Assembly (NCBI GenBank): GCA_030040915.1 | Contig: JASHSI010000153.1 | Span: 1 to 32,999 of the forward strand | Source of the DNA: Thermoplasmata archaeon | GTDB lineage: Archaea > Thermoplasmatota > Thermoplasmata > Lutacidiplasmatales > UBA184 | Direction: 5' to 3' | Length of the DNA: 32,999 bases | In this document: positions 7,854-16,269 of the stretch, in pieces | Layout: each line of letters opens with the position of its first letter | Position numbering within the stretch: the first letter of the stretch is position 1 | The notes under the pieces: model-generated | Databases searched by the model: none | The model's input: only the letters and a program-made list of their open reading frames with translations | What the model was told of the DNA's origin: nothing | Made by a program: the position numbers and the translations under genes

Positions 7854-10028
7854 ATGCGCGGTTTCCGGACCCGGACGCTTCCGGTGGCGCTCGCGATCGC
7901 CCTGCTCCTCTTGGGCACCGGCCTCTCCCTCTCGAGCCCGACGACCCGCTCGGCCGCGGGGGCTCCGGTGTCCGGCGCCGCCCCGATCGCCGCCGGCTTC
8001 CCCCCCTCGGCGCGGCCGGCGGTCCCGGCGTCGGAGCTCGGGCCGCTCCCGGCCGTCCTCGTCGACCACGGCGCGCCCCCGCTCGGCGCGATCCGGGGCG
8101 CGTCCACGCGGGCCGCCTGGGGGATCACCGACGCCGGCGTCACCGACAACGAGACCGCGAGCTACAGCTACTCGACGTCGGCGTTCATGGGAACGCTCGA
8201 CATCCAGGCGATGGACGCGGAGTACCTCTACACCTACCACAACACGACCTACGACTACGCGGGCAACACGATCCAGCTGAACGCCGTCCTCGTCCTCTCC
8301 AACGGGACGAACCTGACCGCGTTCTGGATCCAGGACGTGCCGTTCTTCGAGCCCCCGGACGACGGGATCGCCCTCGAGGACAACATCTGGAACCTGTCGA
8401 GCTCGGACACGCTGCAGGCGAACTCGGTCGTCGGGTACGGCGGCGAGGAGTCGGCCGGCGGGGGCGTCACGATCTACGCCGACTCGGCGAACACGACCCT
8501 CCCGGGGAACGACCTCGATCTCGGCTTCCCCGCGAACGTCTCCGCGCTCGTCGTCACCGGGACGGCCTCCGGGGTCCCGTACGTCGACTTCGAGTACAAC
8601 GACGGGTACGGTTGGCAGACCTACGACAACGCGACGTTCCCGTGGGCCGCGAACGGCTGGACGAACGACGGGTTCGTCGTCGACGGGTCGATGACGACGC
8701 CGCTCGGCCTCTACTACGACGCCGAGTGGGTGTACGGGGGGCCGGGCGGAGGGCTCGACTCCACCAACGTCCAGGCGAACTTCACGATGACCCTGCAGTA
8801 CTGGAACGGGCACAACTTCCAGGCGGTCCCGAACGCGATCAACGTCGCGCTCGACACCGGCGAGGCGATGCAGGACGTCCTCGACTCCCCCGGCATCGGG
8901 GAGGGCGCGGGGATGCCCTCCGCCACGATCACCGTCGGGACGTCCACCCCGGGCTTCCTCTACCAGCGCTCCCAGATCGCGCTCGTCAACATCACGAGCT
9001 ACCTTCCGGACGCCACGATCACCGTCGGGGGGGCGAGCTACCCGTTCCAGGGGACCGACGCGAACGTGACCCTCGCCCCGGGTACCTACTCGTTCACCCT
9101 CTGGGCGGACGGGAAGGCCGTGGAATCCCAGAACGCCTCGCTCACCGCCGGGGAGTACCTCGCCCTCGAATTCGCCACCCCCCCGAAGCCGAGCGCGGTC
9201 GCGTTCGACGCGTCCGGGTTGCCCGTCGGGGTGGAGTGGCATGTCGTCGTCGGGAACACGACCTACACCTCGTCCAACGCCTCGATCTCCCTCGAGCTCC
9301 TGAACGGAACCTACGCCTATGCGGTCGTGCCGGTCCCCGGCTACTACCTCTCGAGCTACGCAGGGACGTTCCGGGTCGCCGGACGGAGCGTGACGCTCTC
9401 CGTCCACTGGTCGGTCTACGTCCTTCCCGTGTCGATTCAGGCCGTCGGGCTGCCGGACGGGATCGCCTGGTCGGTCGACCTGACCCCCCTCGGGGCCTCG
9501 GTCGGGGCGGAGGAGTATGGGAACGGCTCCGGCACGCTATCGGCCGAGCTCGCGAACGGCTCGTACGCCGTCTCGGTCTCGGTGCCGTACCTCTACGAAG
9601 CGGTCCTCGGCGACGATTCGATCACCGTCCAGGGGGCGGCGGTGGAGGTGGAGGTCCAGTTCGGCGTCCGCGAATCCTACCTCGTAGGGACGGTCGGTCC
9701 GACGGGCGCCGTCTTCACCATCGACGGCACCGTCGTCCCCCTCGGGGCGAACGGGAGCTACAACGAGACGCTGACGCCCGGCACCTACGACGCCTCGGCG
9801 AGCCGCCCCGGGGACGTCTCCGTGAACGAGACCGTCGTCCTGACGCCCGGGAACGCCACCTCGTTGAACCTCACCCTCCAGCCGGTCGCCCACTCCGGGG
9901 GCGCGCCGTCGAACCCACAATCCCCGTCGAGCCCGTTCTCGACGGAGGTGCTCCTGGGCCTCGGCCTGGCCGTCGCCGTCGCGCTCCTCGGCGCGGCGAT
10001 CCTCGTCCGGCGCCGCCGCCCGACGTAG
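7854..10028 (+). CDS. thermopsin-like (peptidase family A5) secreted, membrane-anchored protease
   Basis: 724 residues from ATG 7854. The N-terminus MRGFRTRTLPVALAIALLLLG is a signal peptide. It is followed by a Ser/Ala/Pro-rich stretch and then a region (about residues 90-370) that matches thermopsin in style: TDAGVTDNETASYSYST, LVLSNGTNLTAFWIQDVPFF, NDGYGWQTYDN. After it come at least two beta-type repeats with ASGLPVGVEWHVVVGNTTY and AVGLPDGIAWSVDL. The C-terminus has a single membrane helix and ends RRRRPT, so the enzyme is likely held on the cell surface. Many NxS/T sequons suggest N-glycosylation. Thermopsins are acid proteases typical of Thermoplasmata and Sulfolobales, probably for extracellular peptide breakdown; substrate and catalytic residues are not established here. 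Confidence 0.8.
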   Translation: MRGFRTRTLPVALAIALLLLGTGLSLSSPTTRSAAGAPVSGAAPIAAGFPPSARPAVPASELGPLPAVLVDHGAPPLGAIRGASTRAAWGITDAGVTDNETASYSYSTSAFMGTLDIQAMDAEYLYTYHNTTYDYAGNTIQLNAVLVLSNGTNLTAFWIQDVPFFEPPDDGIALEDNIWNLSSSDTLQANSVVGYGGEESAGGGVTIYADSANTTLPGNDLDLGFPANVSALVVTGTASGVPYVDFEYNDGYGWQTYDNATFPWAANGWTNDGFVVDGSMTTPLGLYYDAEWVYGGPGGGLDSTNVQANFTMTLQYWNGHNFQAVPNAINVALDTGEAMQDVLDSPGIGEGAGMPSATITVGTSTPGFLYQRSQIALVNITSYLPDATITVGGASYPFQGTDANVTLAPGTYSFTLWADGKAVESQNASLTAGEYLALEFATPPKPSAVAFDASGLPVGVEWHVVVGNTTYTSSNASISLELLNGTYAYAVVPVPGYYLSSYAGTFRVAGRSVTLSVHWSVYVLPVSIQAVGLPDGIAWSVDLTPLGASVGAEEYGNGSGTLSAELANGSYAVSVSVPYLYEAVLGDDSITVQGAAVEVEVQFGVRESYLVGTVGPTGAVFTIDGTVVPLGANGSYNETLTPGTYDASASRPGDVSVNETVVLTPGNATSLNLTLQPVAHSGGAPSNPQSPSSPFSTEVLLGLGLAVAVALLGAAILVRRRRPT

Positions 10029-10068
10029 TCCGGACGATCCGACCGCCGGCCGGGCCCGTCCGGCCCCA

Positions 10069-10107
10069 ACCTACTACAGCCGATGTAGGTACGACGGGCC
10101 TATCAAT
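10069..10107 (+). promoter_or_regulatory. dyad element and TATA-like box before the Cys-Cys membrane protein gene
   Basis: ACCTAC-N10-GTAGGT (10069-10090) is an inverted repeat that also contains TACA-N5-TGTA. It sits just upstream of CCTATCAATC (10099-10108), a TATA-like element about 35 bp before ATG 10140. The dyad's position upstream of the TATA box would suit an activator, or a repressor blocking TBP/TFB. The regulator is unknown. Confidence 0.4.
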
Positions 10108-10139
10108 CCCCGCCGGACACCCCGGGGGGTCCCTGGGCC

Positions 10140-11414
10140 ATGCCGGAGGGCGGAGGACCGGCCGATCCGACGACCGGAGCCGAGGTCTGGTTCGACCGCG
10201 TCGTGGCGCTCGCGAGCCTTCGCCGGACCCGGGGCCAGTTCCGCCGGCCCCGCGAGACCCTGCTCGCGGTCGCGATCGGCGGCGTCTACGCGATCGCCGC
10301 CCTCCTGGTCGGCCAGATGCTGGAGATCGGCCCGACCGGGTCGACCACGACCTACTTCCAGGTCCTCCGCGACCCGAACTCCCTCCAGTGGTGGAACTAT
10401 CCGGCGCTCGTCGTCGTCACCCCGCACTGGCTCCTGGCCCTGCCGTTCCTGGCCACCCTCGCGATGGGGATCGTCTCCGCCGGGGTCGGGCTCGGAATGG
10501 GAGCGGGGCTCCTCCTGGGGATCCGGGTGCTCCGCGCCCGGCGCCCCGCCCTCGGTCGTGCCGGCGCGCTGAGCTCGCTCGCGGGACTCACGCCCGGCCT
10601 CCTCGTCCTCCTGACCCTCGGGGCCTGCTGCTCCACGACCGCGGCGGCCGTCGCCGGCATCGGCGCGATCGCCCAATCTGGGGGGACGACCGTCAACAAC
10701 CTCCTCCTCAACACGTGGTACCTCAACGCCTTCCAGATCGGGGTGCTGTGGGTGGCGCTCCTCGCGCAGGAGCAGTTGATCGGGGTCTACCAGGGCCTCC
10801 TCTCGGAACCGGCGAGCGCGCCGGGGACCGGGCCGCGTCCGTGGCCGGAGCGGCTCCCCGGACTGGCTGCTCGGGTCTTTCTCCTGTCGGCCGGGACGCT
10901 CTGGGGCCTCGCCGGCCTCCTCGAGCTCTCGACCCCGACCGGGGCCGGCCCCTCCGCCGGCACGCTCGTCGGGGTCCTCCTCCAGCACGGGCTCGTGGGG
11001 GCCGCCGCGATCGGGGCGGGTCTCTTCCCCGCCGAACTGCGCACCCTCGGGGGCCCGGCGCTGCGCCCCGTCCGGACGGGGGCGCGCGTGCTCCTCGCCG
11101 TCCTCGCGCTCACGCTCGCGCTCGGGACCCCGCCCCCGCTCCCCGCCCTCGGGGTGTCCGGGTTCGGGAACCTGTTCGCCGGGCTCGCGCACGTGCCCCT
11201 CTCGGGCGGTGGCGTGGCCCCTCCGGCCGGTGATCCGACCGCCCTATTCCTCGGATGGGGGGCGGTCTACGCCCTCCTCGGCGCCGTCCTCCTGGTTGGC
11301 GCGGTCCGGCCAGCGTGGCTCCTCGACCGCCTCGCGGGGGGCGCCCCGCTCCGCGTCCGTTCGACCGGCTCCCCGTCCGACCCCGCGATCCGGGAAGAAG
11401 GCCTCCCCGCCTGA
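10140..11414 (+). CDS. polytopic membrane protein with intramembrane Cys-Cys pair, unknown function
   Basis: 424 residues; I do not recognise the family. A short soluble N-terminus is followed by about nine hydrophobic segments. One helix carries LTLGACCSTTAAAVAGIGA, a vicinal cysteine pair followed by a Gly-Ile-Gly turn. That arrangement recalls the metal-binding Cys pairs of MerT-type transporters, but overall length and sequence are different. NNLLLNTWYLNAFQIGVLWVALLAQEQ follows and looks conserved in style. It lies 9 bp before the iron-sulfur membrane protein gene on the same strand, so the two probably form an operon behind the promoter at 10069-10107. A role in metal or electron transfer across the membrane is my inference only. 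Confidence 0.7.
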   Translation: MPEGGGPADPTTGAEVWFDRVVALASLRRTRGQFRRPRETLLAVAIGGVYAIAALLVGQMLEIGPTGSTTTYFQVLRDPNSLQWWNYPALVVVTPHWLLALPFLATLAMGIVSAGVGLGMGAGLLLGIRVLRARRPALGRAGALSSLAGLTPGLLVLLTLGACCSTTAAAVAGIGAIAQSGGTTVNNLLLNTWYLNAFQIGVLWVALLAQEQLIGVYQGLLSEPASAPGTGPRPWPERLPGLAARVFLLSAGTLWGLAGLLELSTPTGAGPSAGTLVGVLLQHGLVGAAAIGAGLFPAELRTLGGPALRPVRTGARVLLAVLALTLALGTPPPLPALGVSGFGNLFAGLAHVPLSGGGVAPPAGDPTALFLGWGAVYALLGAVLLVGAVRPAWLLDRLAGGAPLRVRSTGSPSDPAIREEGLPA

Positions 11415-11423
11415 CCCTGGATC

Positions 11424-13547
11424 ATGCTCGACCCCGCCCCGGCCTTCCTCCTCCTCGCGTCGCTCGCCGCCGGGATGGCGGCGATCACCGCCTACCTCGT
11501 CCGATGGGCGGCCGAGGCGCGGACGGTCTCGGCCGGCGCGGTCGTGCTCTTCCTCATCGGCATGATGATTGCGATGCTCGCCGGGGCGCTCCTCTACTAT
11601 CGAAGCCCGGGACGGACCGGGCTCGTCGACGGGCTCTGGCTCGCGAGCGGCGTGATGTCGCTGAGCGTCTTCCCGGTCGTGACGATCTTCCTGAAGGAGA
11701 CGACGGCCCGTGTGCGCGCCGGGGCCGCCTACGTGGCCCCCGTCCTCCGGCGCCGCTGGGCGTTCGCGCTCGCCGTCGTCGGCCTCGTGCTCCTCAACGA
11801 GCTCCTCATGGGCTACACGTTCGGGCGCGCCGCCGGCGCGATCCCCGCGGTCTCGGGAGGCACGCTCCTCGGCAACCTCGCGCTCGCGGTCAACTCGCCG
11901 TGGTTCCTCCTCCCGATGGCCCTCGAAATGGGACTGTCCGTCCTCCTCCTCCGCGACCTTCTCCCCGCCTCCCTGCGCGGGCTCCTCCTCGCGCAGGCGG
12001 GGCTCATGGCGCTCGCCCCCACCGCGTTCTCGGGCACGGGGGCGGTCCGGGCGGCGACCGTCCTCGGGAGCGCGGTCATGATCGTCGTCGTCATCGTGGT
12101 GATGGAGCACCTCTACCGGCACCCCGCGATCGAGACGGCCCGGGCGGCGTACATCGCGGGCCTGTTCGGCGCCTACGCCGCCATGATGGCCGGCCTCTAC
12201 GTGTGGCTCACCGGCGGGGGTGGGTTCCTCTTCGCCGGGTCGGTCCTCCTCGAGATGGCGCTCTTCTTCGAGGTCGCCCTCCTGCCGGAGCGGTTCGGCC
12301 GGGAGGAGCGGTTCACCTGGCAGCTCGAGCCGGAGTGGACGTTCGCGCTCCTCTCCGGGATCTTCCTCGCCGAGCTCTTCATGGGCGCGGTCCTCGACCT
12401 CGCCGTCGAGCCAGCGGCCTACGCGGGCGTCTTCCCGGCCCTCCCGCTCACGGGCTCGCTCGCCACGGCGCTCTCGAACGCGGCCTCGAACGGGTTCTGG
12501 TTCCTGGCGGACGTGACCGGATCGACCTGGTTCCTCGCGATGATGGGGGTCGAGATGGGAGCCCTCGTCGCGTTCAAGATGCGCGAGGTCCGCCAACGGG
12601 AGACGAAGGTCCGGATGGGCCTCATGCTCGCCTGCTACGCCGCCTTCGCGGTCTTCTTTCCGAGCCTGTACTACTCGACGCTCTTCCCGAACGCGCCGAC
12701 GGGCACCGCGGTGCCGTTCCTCGGCTGGAGCATGGGGATCGGATCCGCCCCTCTCGCCCCCTCGGTGTTCACCGTCTTGATCGTGACCTACGCCGTCACC
12801 GGGGCGCTCGCGCTGCTCTTCGGACGCCGTGCGATCTGCTCGGTGTTCTGCACGGCCGCGGTCATGTACCAGGGGACGACGATCGACCGGATGAAGTCGT
12901 TCAACCGGACCTCGCGGATCGGGCACAAGTACCTCGGGAGCCGATTCTCCCGGGCGTACTCGGTGACGACCGGCGCGGTGATGGCCGGGCTGATCGGCGC
13001 CTCGGGCCTCTCCTACCTCGACTCGATCGGGCGCCTGAACGTCACCGTGGGCGGGACCGACCCGACCGTCTTCCTCTTCGCCCTATCCTTCGGGGTCCTC
13101 TGGTACGTGACGTTCGTCTCGATCCCGTACGTCGGGAACTACAACTGCGTCACGCTCGGCTACTGCTACACCGGTACGATCGCCTCGGCGTTCCAGAAGA
13201 TCGGCTTCTTCTCGCTGAAGGTCCGGGACAAGAAGATCTGCCAAGCGTGCACGACGATCGATTGCGCGAAGTCCTGCCCGGTCGGGCTCGTCGACATGCC
13301 CGGGCACTTCCGCACGAAGGGGGTCTTCCGGAGCACGAAGTGCTGCGGGGTGGGAAGCTGCGCGGACGCCTGCCCGTACGGGAACCTCTACCTCTTCGAT
13401 GTCCGCCACTGGATCGCCGAGCGCGTGGGCCTCCGGCGGGGACCATCCACCGCGAACCGGCTCACGGTCTTGCCGAACCCCGGCGCGCGGTCCGCTCCGA
13501 CCAACCCGCCGCCGGCGATCGCCGCGTCCCCCGGTCCGGCGAAGTAG
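11424..13547 (+). CDS. polytopic membrane iron-sulfur (polyferredoxin-like) protein
   Basis: 707 residues. About twelve hydrophobic segments fill the first ~580 residues, far more than in NapH. A cytoplasmic-type loop then holds RRAICSVFCTAAVMYQG (cysteines near residues 472 and 476), reminiscent of the NapH/NosR/CcoG motif. The C-terminus has two ferredoxin-like clusters: CQACTTIDCAKSCPVG (from about residue 606) and CCGVGSCADACPYG (from about residue 639). This supports two [4Fe-4S] clusters plus a possible extra cysteine site, so it likely passes electrons to or from a membrane partner. The adjacent Cys-Cys membrane protein is the best partner candidate. A CcoG-like metal reductase or a respiratory electron module are both possible; neither is shown. 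A low-complexity tail follows the clusters. Confidence 0.8.
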   Translation: MLDPAPAFLLLASLAAGMAAITAYLVRWAAEARTVSAGAVVLFLIGMMIAMLAGALLYYRSPGRTGLVDGLWLASGVMSLSVFPVVTIFLKETTARVRAGAAYVAPVLRRRWAFALAVVGLVLLNELLMGYTFGRAAGAIPAVSGGTLLGNLALAVNSPWFLLPMALEMGLSVLLLRDLLPASLRGLLLAQAGLMALAPTAFSGTGAVRAATVLGSAVMIVVVIVVMEHLYRHPAIETARAAYIAGLFGAYAAMMAGLYVWLTGGGGFLFAGSVLLEMALFFEVALLPERFGREERFTWQLEPEWTFALLSGIFLAELFMGAVLDLAVEPAAYAGVFPALPLTGSLATALSNAASNGFWFLADVTGSTWFLAMMGVEMGALVAFKMREVRQRETKVRMGLMLACYAAFAVFFPSLYYSTLFPNAPTGTAVPFLGWSMGIGSAPLAPSVFTVLIVTYAVTGALALLFGRRAICSVFCTAAVMYQGTTIDRMKSFNRTSRIGHKYLGSRFSRAYSVTTGAVMAGLIGASGLSYLDSIGRLNVTVGGTDPTVFLFALSFGVLWYVTFVSIPYVGNYNCVTLGYCYTGTIASAFQKIGFFSLKVRDKKICQACTTIDCAKSCPVGLVDMPGHFRTKGVFRSTKCCGVGSCADACPYGNLYLFDVRHWIAERVGLRRGPSTANRLTVLPNPGARSAPTNPPPAIAASPGPAK

Positions 13548-13618
13548 ACCCCGGGAGCTCCCTCGGCGCTTCGCCGGCCCCCGTTGGTTGAAAGCCCCGG
13601 GAGGCCTCGGGCCGGCCG

Positions 13619-14308
13619 ATGCCTACGCGGTCGAGGACCCACCGGACCACCGAGGAGCCCCCGGGTCCCTCCTCGGCCGGGGAAGGTGCCGTTCGACGGC
13701 ACGCCGTGTTCGTCCGCGGGCTCAACGTCGGGGGGCGGACCGTACGGATGGATCCGTTCGTCCGGTCGCTCGCCCCCCTCGCCGTCGCTAGCGTAGGGGC
13801 GGCCGGTTCCTTCGCGGTCCGGACGGCGTCCGCGCGGAGCACGATCGCCGAGGCATTCGCGCGGGCCCTGCCATCGATCCCGTTCGCGATCCTCTCGGAG
13901 GACGAGCTGGCGGCGATCTTGGAGAGCGGACCGGTGGGCGCCTCCTCCCCCGAGCCCGAAACGCGTTGGTCGGCCTCGCTCCTCGCATCCCGGCCGACGA
14001 AGGCTCCCCGGCTCCCCCTTGAGCGGCCGGAGGGGGCGAGTTGGCAGACCCGTCTCCTTGAGCAGCGCGGATCGGCGGTACTCGGCGTCTACCGGCGCCG
14101 TGCGGATCCCAAGGAACGGCTCGTGTATCCGAACGAGGTGGTCGAACGCGAGTTCGGTTCGCCCGCCACGACGCGCTGGTGGGAGACGCTCCTCGCCGTC
14201 CGGGACGCCTTCGGACCGGCGCCGGTTCCGCGGCGGCCCCCGTCGGCCCTTACGGTCCCGCCCGCCGACGCCCCTCGGGGCCGGCGACGACGGTCGAGTT
14301 CGAGCTGA
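13619..14308 (+). CDS. DUF1697-like protein
   Basis: 229 residues from ATG 13619. After a 27-residue polar leader, the segment HAVFVRGLNVGGRTVRMDPFVRSL matches the N-terminal strand and turn of DUF1697 proteins (usual form: a LRGINVGG motif followed by a Met-containing helix). The end ERLVYPNEVVEREFGSPATTRWWETLLAVRDAF matches their C-terminal part with the conserved Asn-x-x-x-E-x-x-F/W pattern. The middle SGN motif of the family is not clear here. It is soluble and its biochemical role is unknown. The tail after residue ~200 is Pro/Arg/Ser-rich and may be unstructured. A start nearer the domain is possible. TTGGTTGAAAG about 30 bp upstream could be its TATA element. Confidence 0.65.
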   Translation: MPTRSRTHRTTEEPPGPSSAGEGAVRRHAVFVRGLNVGGRTVRMDPFVRSLAPLAVASVGAAGSFAVRTASARSTIAEAFARALPSIPFAILSEDELAAILESGPVGASSPEPETRWSASLLASRPTKAPRLPLERPEGASWQTRLLEQRGSAVLGVYRRRADPKERLVYPNEVVEREFGSPATTRWWETLLAVRDAFGPAPVPRRPPSALTVPPADAPRGRRRRSSSS

Positions 14309-14740
14309 AGCGGGTCGGAGCGAGCCGGGTCAGGACGATCGCGAGCCGGAGCGGCGGGAAGCCGAATGCCCTCCAGGAGGAGTTCGGGGGGTTGGTCGCG
14401 CGGTCCCGCCCGCAGGGCCCGAAGACCGGCCTCTGGTCCTCCCTCAGGTCGAACATGGACCGATGGGTCGCGGCGCCCGAGTTCAAGGGGTCCCGGCCGA
14501 TCGACCGGCCTGGTGAGGGTCCGCCCCCTTCCGGCGACATGGGTCGCGGCTGTCGCGTTCGACCCGAATGTGGCCTCGCCCGAGGTCGTCGACCACCGGC
14601 TCAGCGATCGGTGCCGCCGCCAGAAGAAGGAGAGGAAGATCCGCGGGGTAGCGTCGGCCCGTGAGGTCGACCCGAGCGACCCGCGGCGGGAACGCCGGAA
14701 CGAATCCCGCACGGAGGCCCAGTTCCTGGTTCGCCGTTAG
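14293..14740 (+). pseudogene. probable small gene disrupted by a frameshift near 14510
   Basis: Two consecutive stretches have protein-like composition and GC-rich third positions but lie in different frames. The first (frame of the 14179 ORF) includes VEFELKRVGASRVRTIASR and TGLWSSLRSNMDRWVAAPEF up to about 14505. The second (frame of the 14366 ORF) includes ATWVAAVAFDPNVASPEVVD and ends at the TAG at 14740. Read together they look like one ~145-residue protein with a +1/-2 shift around 14505-14525, where the first frame loses its GC3 bias. No convincing start codon precedes VEFEL. Alternatives are a sequencing error or two small overlapping genes. The product is not recognised. It fills the 480-bp gap between the DUF1697 and TfoX-like genes. 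Confidence 0.4.
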
Positions 14741-14788
14741 CGTCCGACCGTCCCTCCGGCCCGCGGTCGGTGCCAGGCGGCCCGTTTC

Positions 14789-15235
14789 CTATCGAGCGTT
14801 CGACCTCGGTCGGCCGCGGCCGGGGCGCCGTTCCTTGGGGGGGAGGTCCCCCACGAAGCGGATGGCCCGCTCCACCCACGGTCGGAGGGCGGTCGGGTCC
14901 TCGAAGATCGCCGGGGGAAGCGCGATGTACCCGGCCATCGACCGCCCCGCCATCGGGGAGAACGGATGGGCGCCCGGGAGGCGTCCCGCCTCGTCGGCCC
15001 CCTTCGGACCGAGCCGGAGGACGAGCTCGCCCCCGAAGGTCCCGAGGCAGAAGTGGCCGGAGAGGAACGCGCTCGGCTGACCGAACATCCTCCGGACCTC
15101 GAGCCGGGGCTCGGACCGCGCGATCTCCTCGAACCGGGCCACCGCCCCGGCGCTCGCAGCGGGGAGCTTCACCACCCGGGGTGAGAGGGAAGCGGCAGGT
15201 AGCCGTTTCGGCCGGGTCGAGGCCACGCAACTCAT
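14789..15235 (-). CDS. TfoX N-terminal domain protein
   Basis: 148 residues from ATG 15235. RRMFGQPSAFLSGHFCLGTF, ELVLRLG and MAGRSMAGYIALPPAIFEDPTALRPWVERA match the small TfoX/Sxy N-terminal domain, here as a stand-alone protein without the C-terminal domain. In bacteria TfoX influences competence, but stand-alone N-domains are widespread and their role is not known, so competence should not be inferred. The first ~22 residues are extra to the domain; GTG codons near 15177 (VVKLPAASAG) are alternative starts. It is divergently arranged with the ABC exporter genes across about 110 bp. Confidence 0.75.
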   Translation of the reverse strand: MSCVASTRPKRLPAASLSPRVVKLPAASAGAVARFEEIARSEPRLEVRRMFGQPSAFLSGHFCLGTFGGELVLRLGPKGADEAGRLPGAHPFSPMAGRSMAGYIALPPAIFEDPTALRPWVERAIRFVGDLPPKERRPGRGRPRSNAR

Positions 15236-15348
15236 ATGGAGGGCGGCTTGCTCCCTCGCTCGAGCGAGGTCACCCGGGAGCCGCGCGACCCCTCGGTCGG
15301 GGAACGACCGGCGGTCGGCTCGGAGCGCCCCTGGGCGGTCGCACGACG

Positions 15349-16269
15349 ATGATCGAGACGCAGGGGCTCACCCGCCGGTTCGGCGAGCGGACGGCGGTCG
15401 ACGACCTGACTTTCGAGGTGAAGGACGGCGAGGTGTTCGGCCTCCTCGGCCCGAACGGCGCCGGGAAGACCACCACCGTCCGCATGCTCGCCGGCCTCAT
15501 CCGGGCGACGGGGGGAACGGCCCGCGTCGGCGGGTTCGAGGTCGGGTCCCCGGAAGGGGCCCAGCACGTGCGGGAGATCGCCGGGGTCGTCCCCGATAAC
15601 GTCGGCCTCTACGAGCCCCTGAGCGCCTACCGCAACCTCGACTTCTTCGGACGGCTCTACGGCTGCCAAGAGCCCCGCCGGGGGGAGAACATCCGCCGGC
15701 TCCTGGGCCAGCTCGGCCTCTGGGAGGAGCGGGACCGCCCGGTCGCCACCTATTCGAAAGGGATGAAGCAGAAGATCGCGATCGCGCGGGCCCTCGTCCA
15801 CGAACCGAAGGTCCTCTTCCTCGACGAGCCGACGGCGAACCTCGACCCGGAGGCGTCGCTCGCGGTCCGGGAGCTCCTCCTCGAGGTCCGGAAGGAGGGG
15901 CGCACGGTCCTCCTCAACACGCACAACCTCGATGAGGCGCGCCGGATCTGCGATCGGATCGGCATCCTCAAGACGCGGCTCGTCGCCCTCGGCACGCCCG
16001 AGATGCTCTCGGGGACGGTGCACGGCCGCCGTACGGCGATCCGGCTCGAGGCCGTGACCCCGGCGGTCCTCGAGGCGGTCCGGGCCCTCGCTCCCCGCGA
16101 GGTCCGTGCCGAGGGGGACCGGCTCCTCCTCGACCTCGCTGACCCGGCCGCCGAGACCCCGGGGATCGTCGCCGCCATCGCCCGGGCCGGCGGGCGGATC
16201 CGGGAGGTGACCGAGGAGAGCGCGTCGCTCGAGGAGGTCTACCTGAAGTACGTCCGGGAGGGCCGATGA
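15349..16269 (+). CDS. ABC transporter ATP-binding protein
   Basis: 306 residues from ATG 15349; the ORF-track extension upstream is a shadow. Motifs in order: Walker A GPNGAGKTT (34-42), the signature in the form YSKGMKQK, Walker B VLFLDEPTANLDP, and the H-loop LLNTHNLDEA. A C-terminal extension of about 90 residues is typical of ATPases paired with ABC-2 permeases. The TGA overlaps the ATG of the permease gene (ATGA), so the two are translationally coupled. The complex likely exports a lipid, drug or polysaccharide from the cell; the substrate cannot be told. The 79 bases before the ATG hold no clear TATA element; CTCATATGG at 15231-15239 is the nearest. Confidence 0.92.
   Translation: MIETQGLTRRFGERTAVDDLTFEVKDGEVFGLLGPNGAGKTTTVRMLAGLIRATGGTARVGGFEVGSPEGAQHVREIAGVVPDNVGLYEPLSAYRNLDFFGRLYGCQEPRRGENIRRLLGQLGLWEERDRPVATYSKGMKQKIAIARALVHEPKVLFLDEPTANLDPEASLAVRELLLEVRKEGRTVLLNTHNLDEARRICDRIGILKTRLVALGTPEMLSGTVHGRRTAIRLEAVTPAVLEAVRALAPREVRAEGDRLLLDLADPAAETPGIVAAIARAGGRIREVTEESASLEEVYLKYVREGR

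Noticed and set aside
5559-9407. 1282-residue minus-strand ORF over pntAA-pntAB-pntB and the thermopsin-like gene
   Set aside because: It is antisense to four well-recognised genes. The translation is dominated by Arg/Asp/Val/Gly in the pattern produced by reading GC-rich codons backwards, with no domain.
11244-12926. 560-residue minus-strand ORF over the iron-sulfur membrane protein
   Set aside because: Its Glu/Arg/His-rich, repeat-free sequence is the mirror of hydrophobic GC-rich codons. The plus strand carries ferredoxin motifs and membrane helices.
14250-14540. Minus-strand 96-residue ORF in the frameshifted region
   Set aside because: MFDLREDQRPVFG looks protein-like, but the GC3 signal favours the plus-strand frames and no continuation or motif is seen.
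14789-15235. DNA-uptake (competence) locus suggested by the TfoX domain
   Set aside because: Only a stand-alone TfoX N-domain is present, with no pilus, ComEC or DprA gene nearby; such proteins are common without competence.
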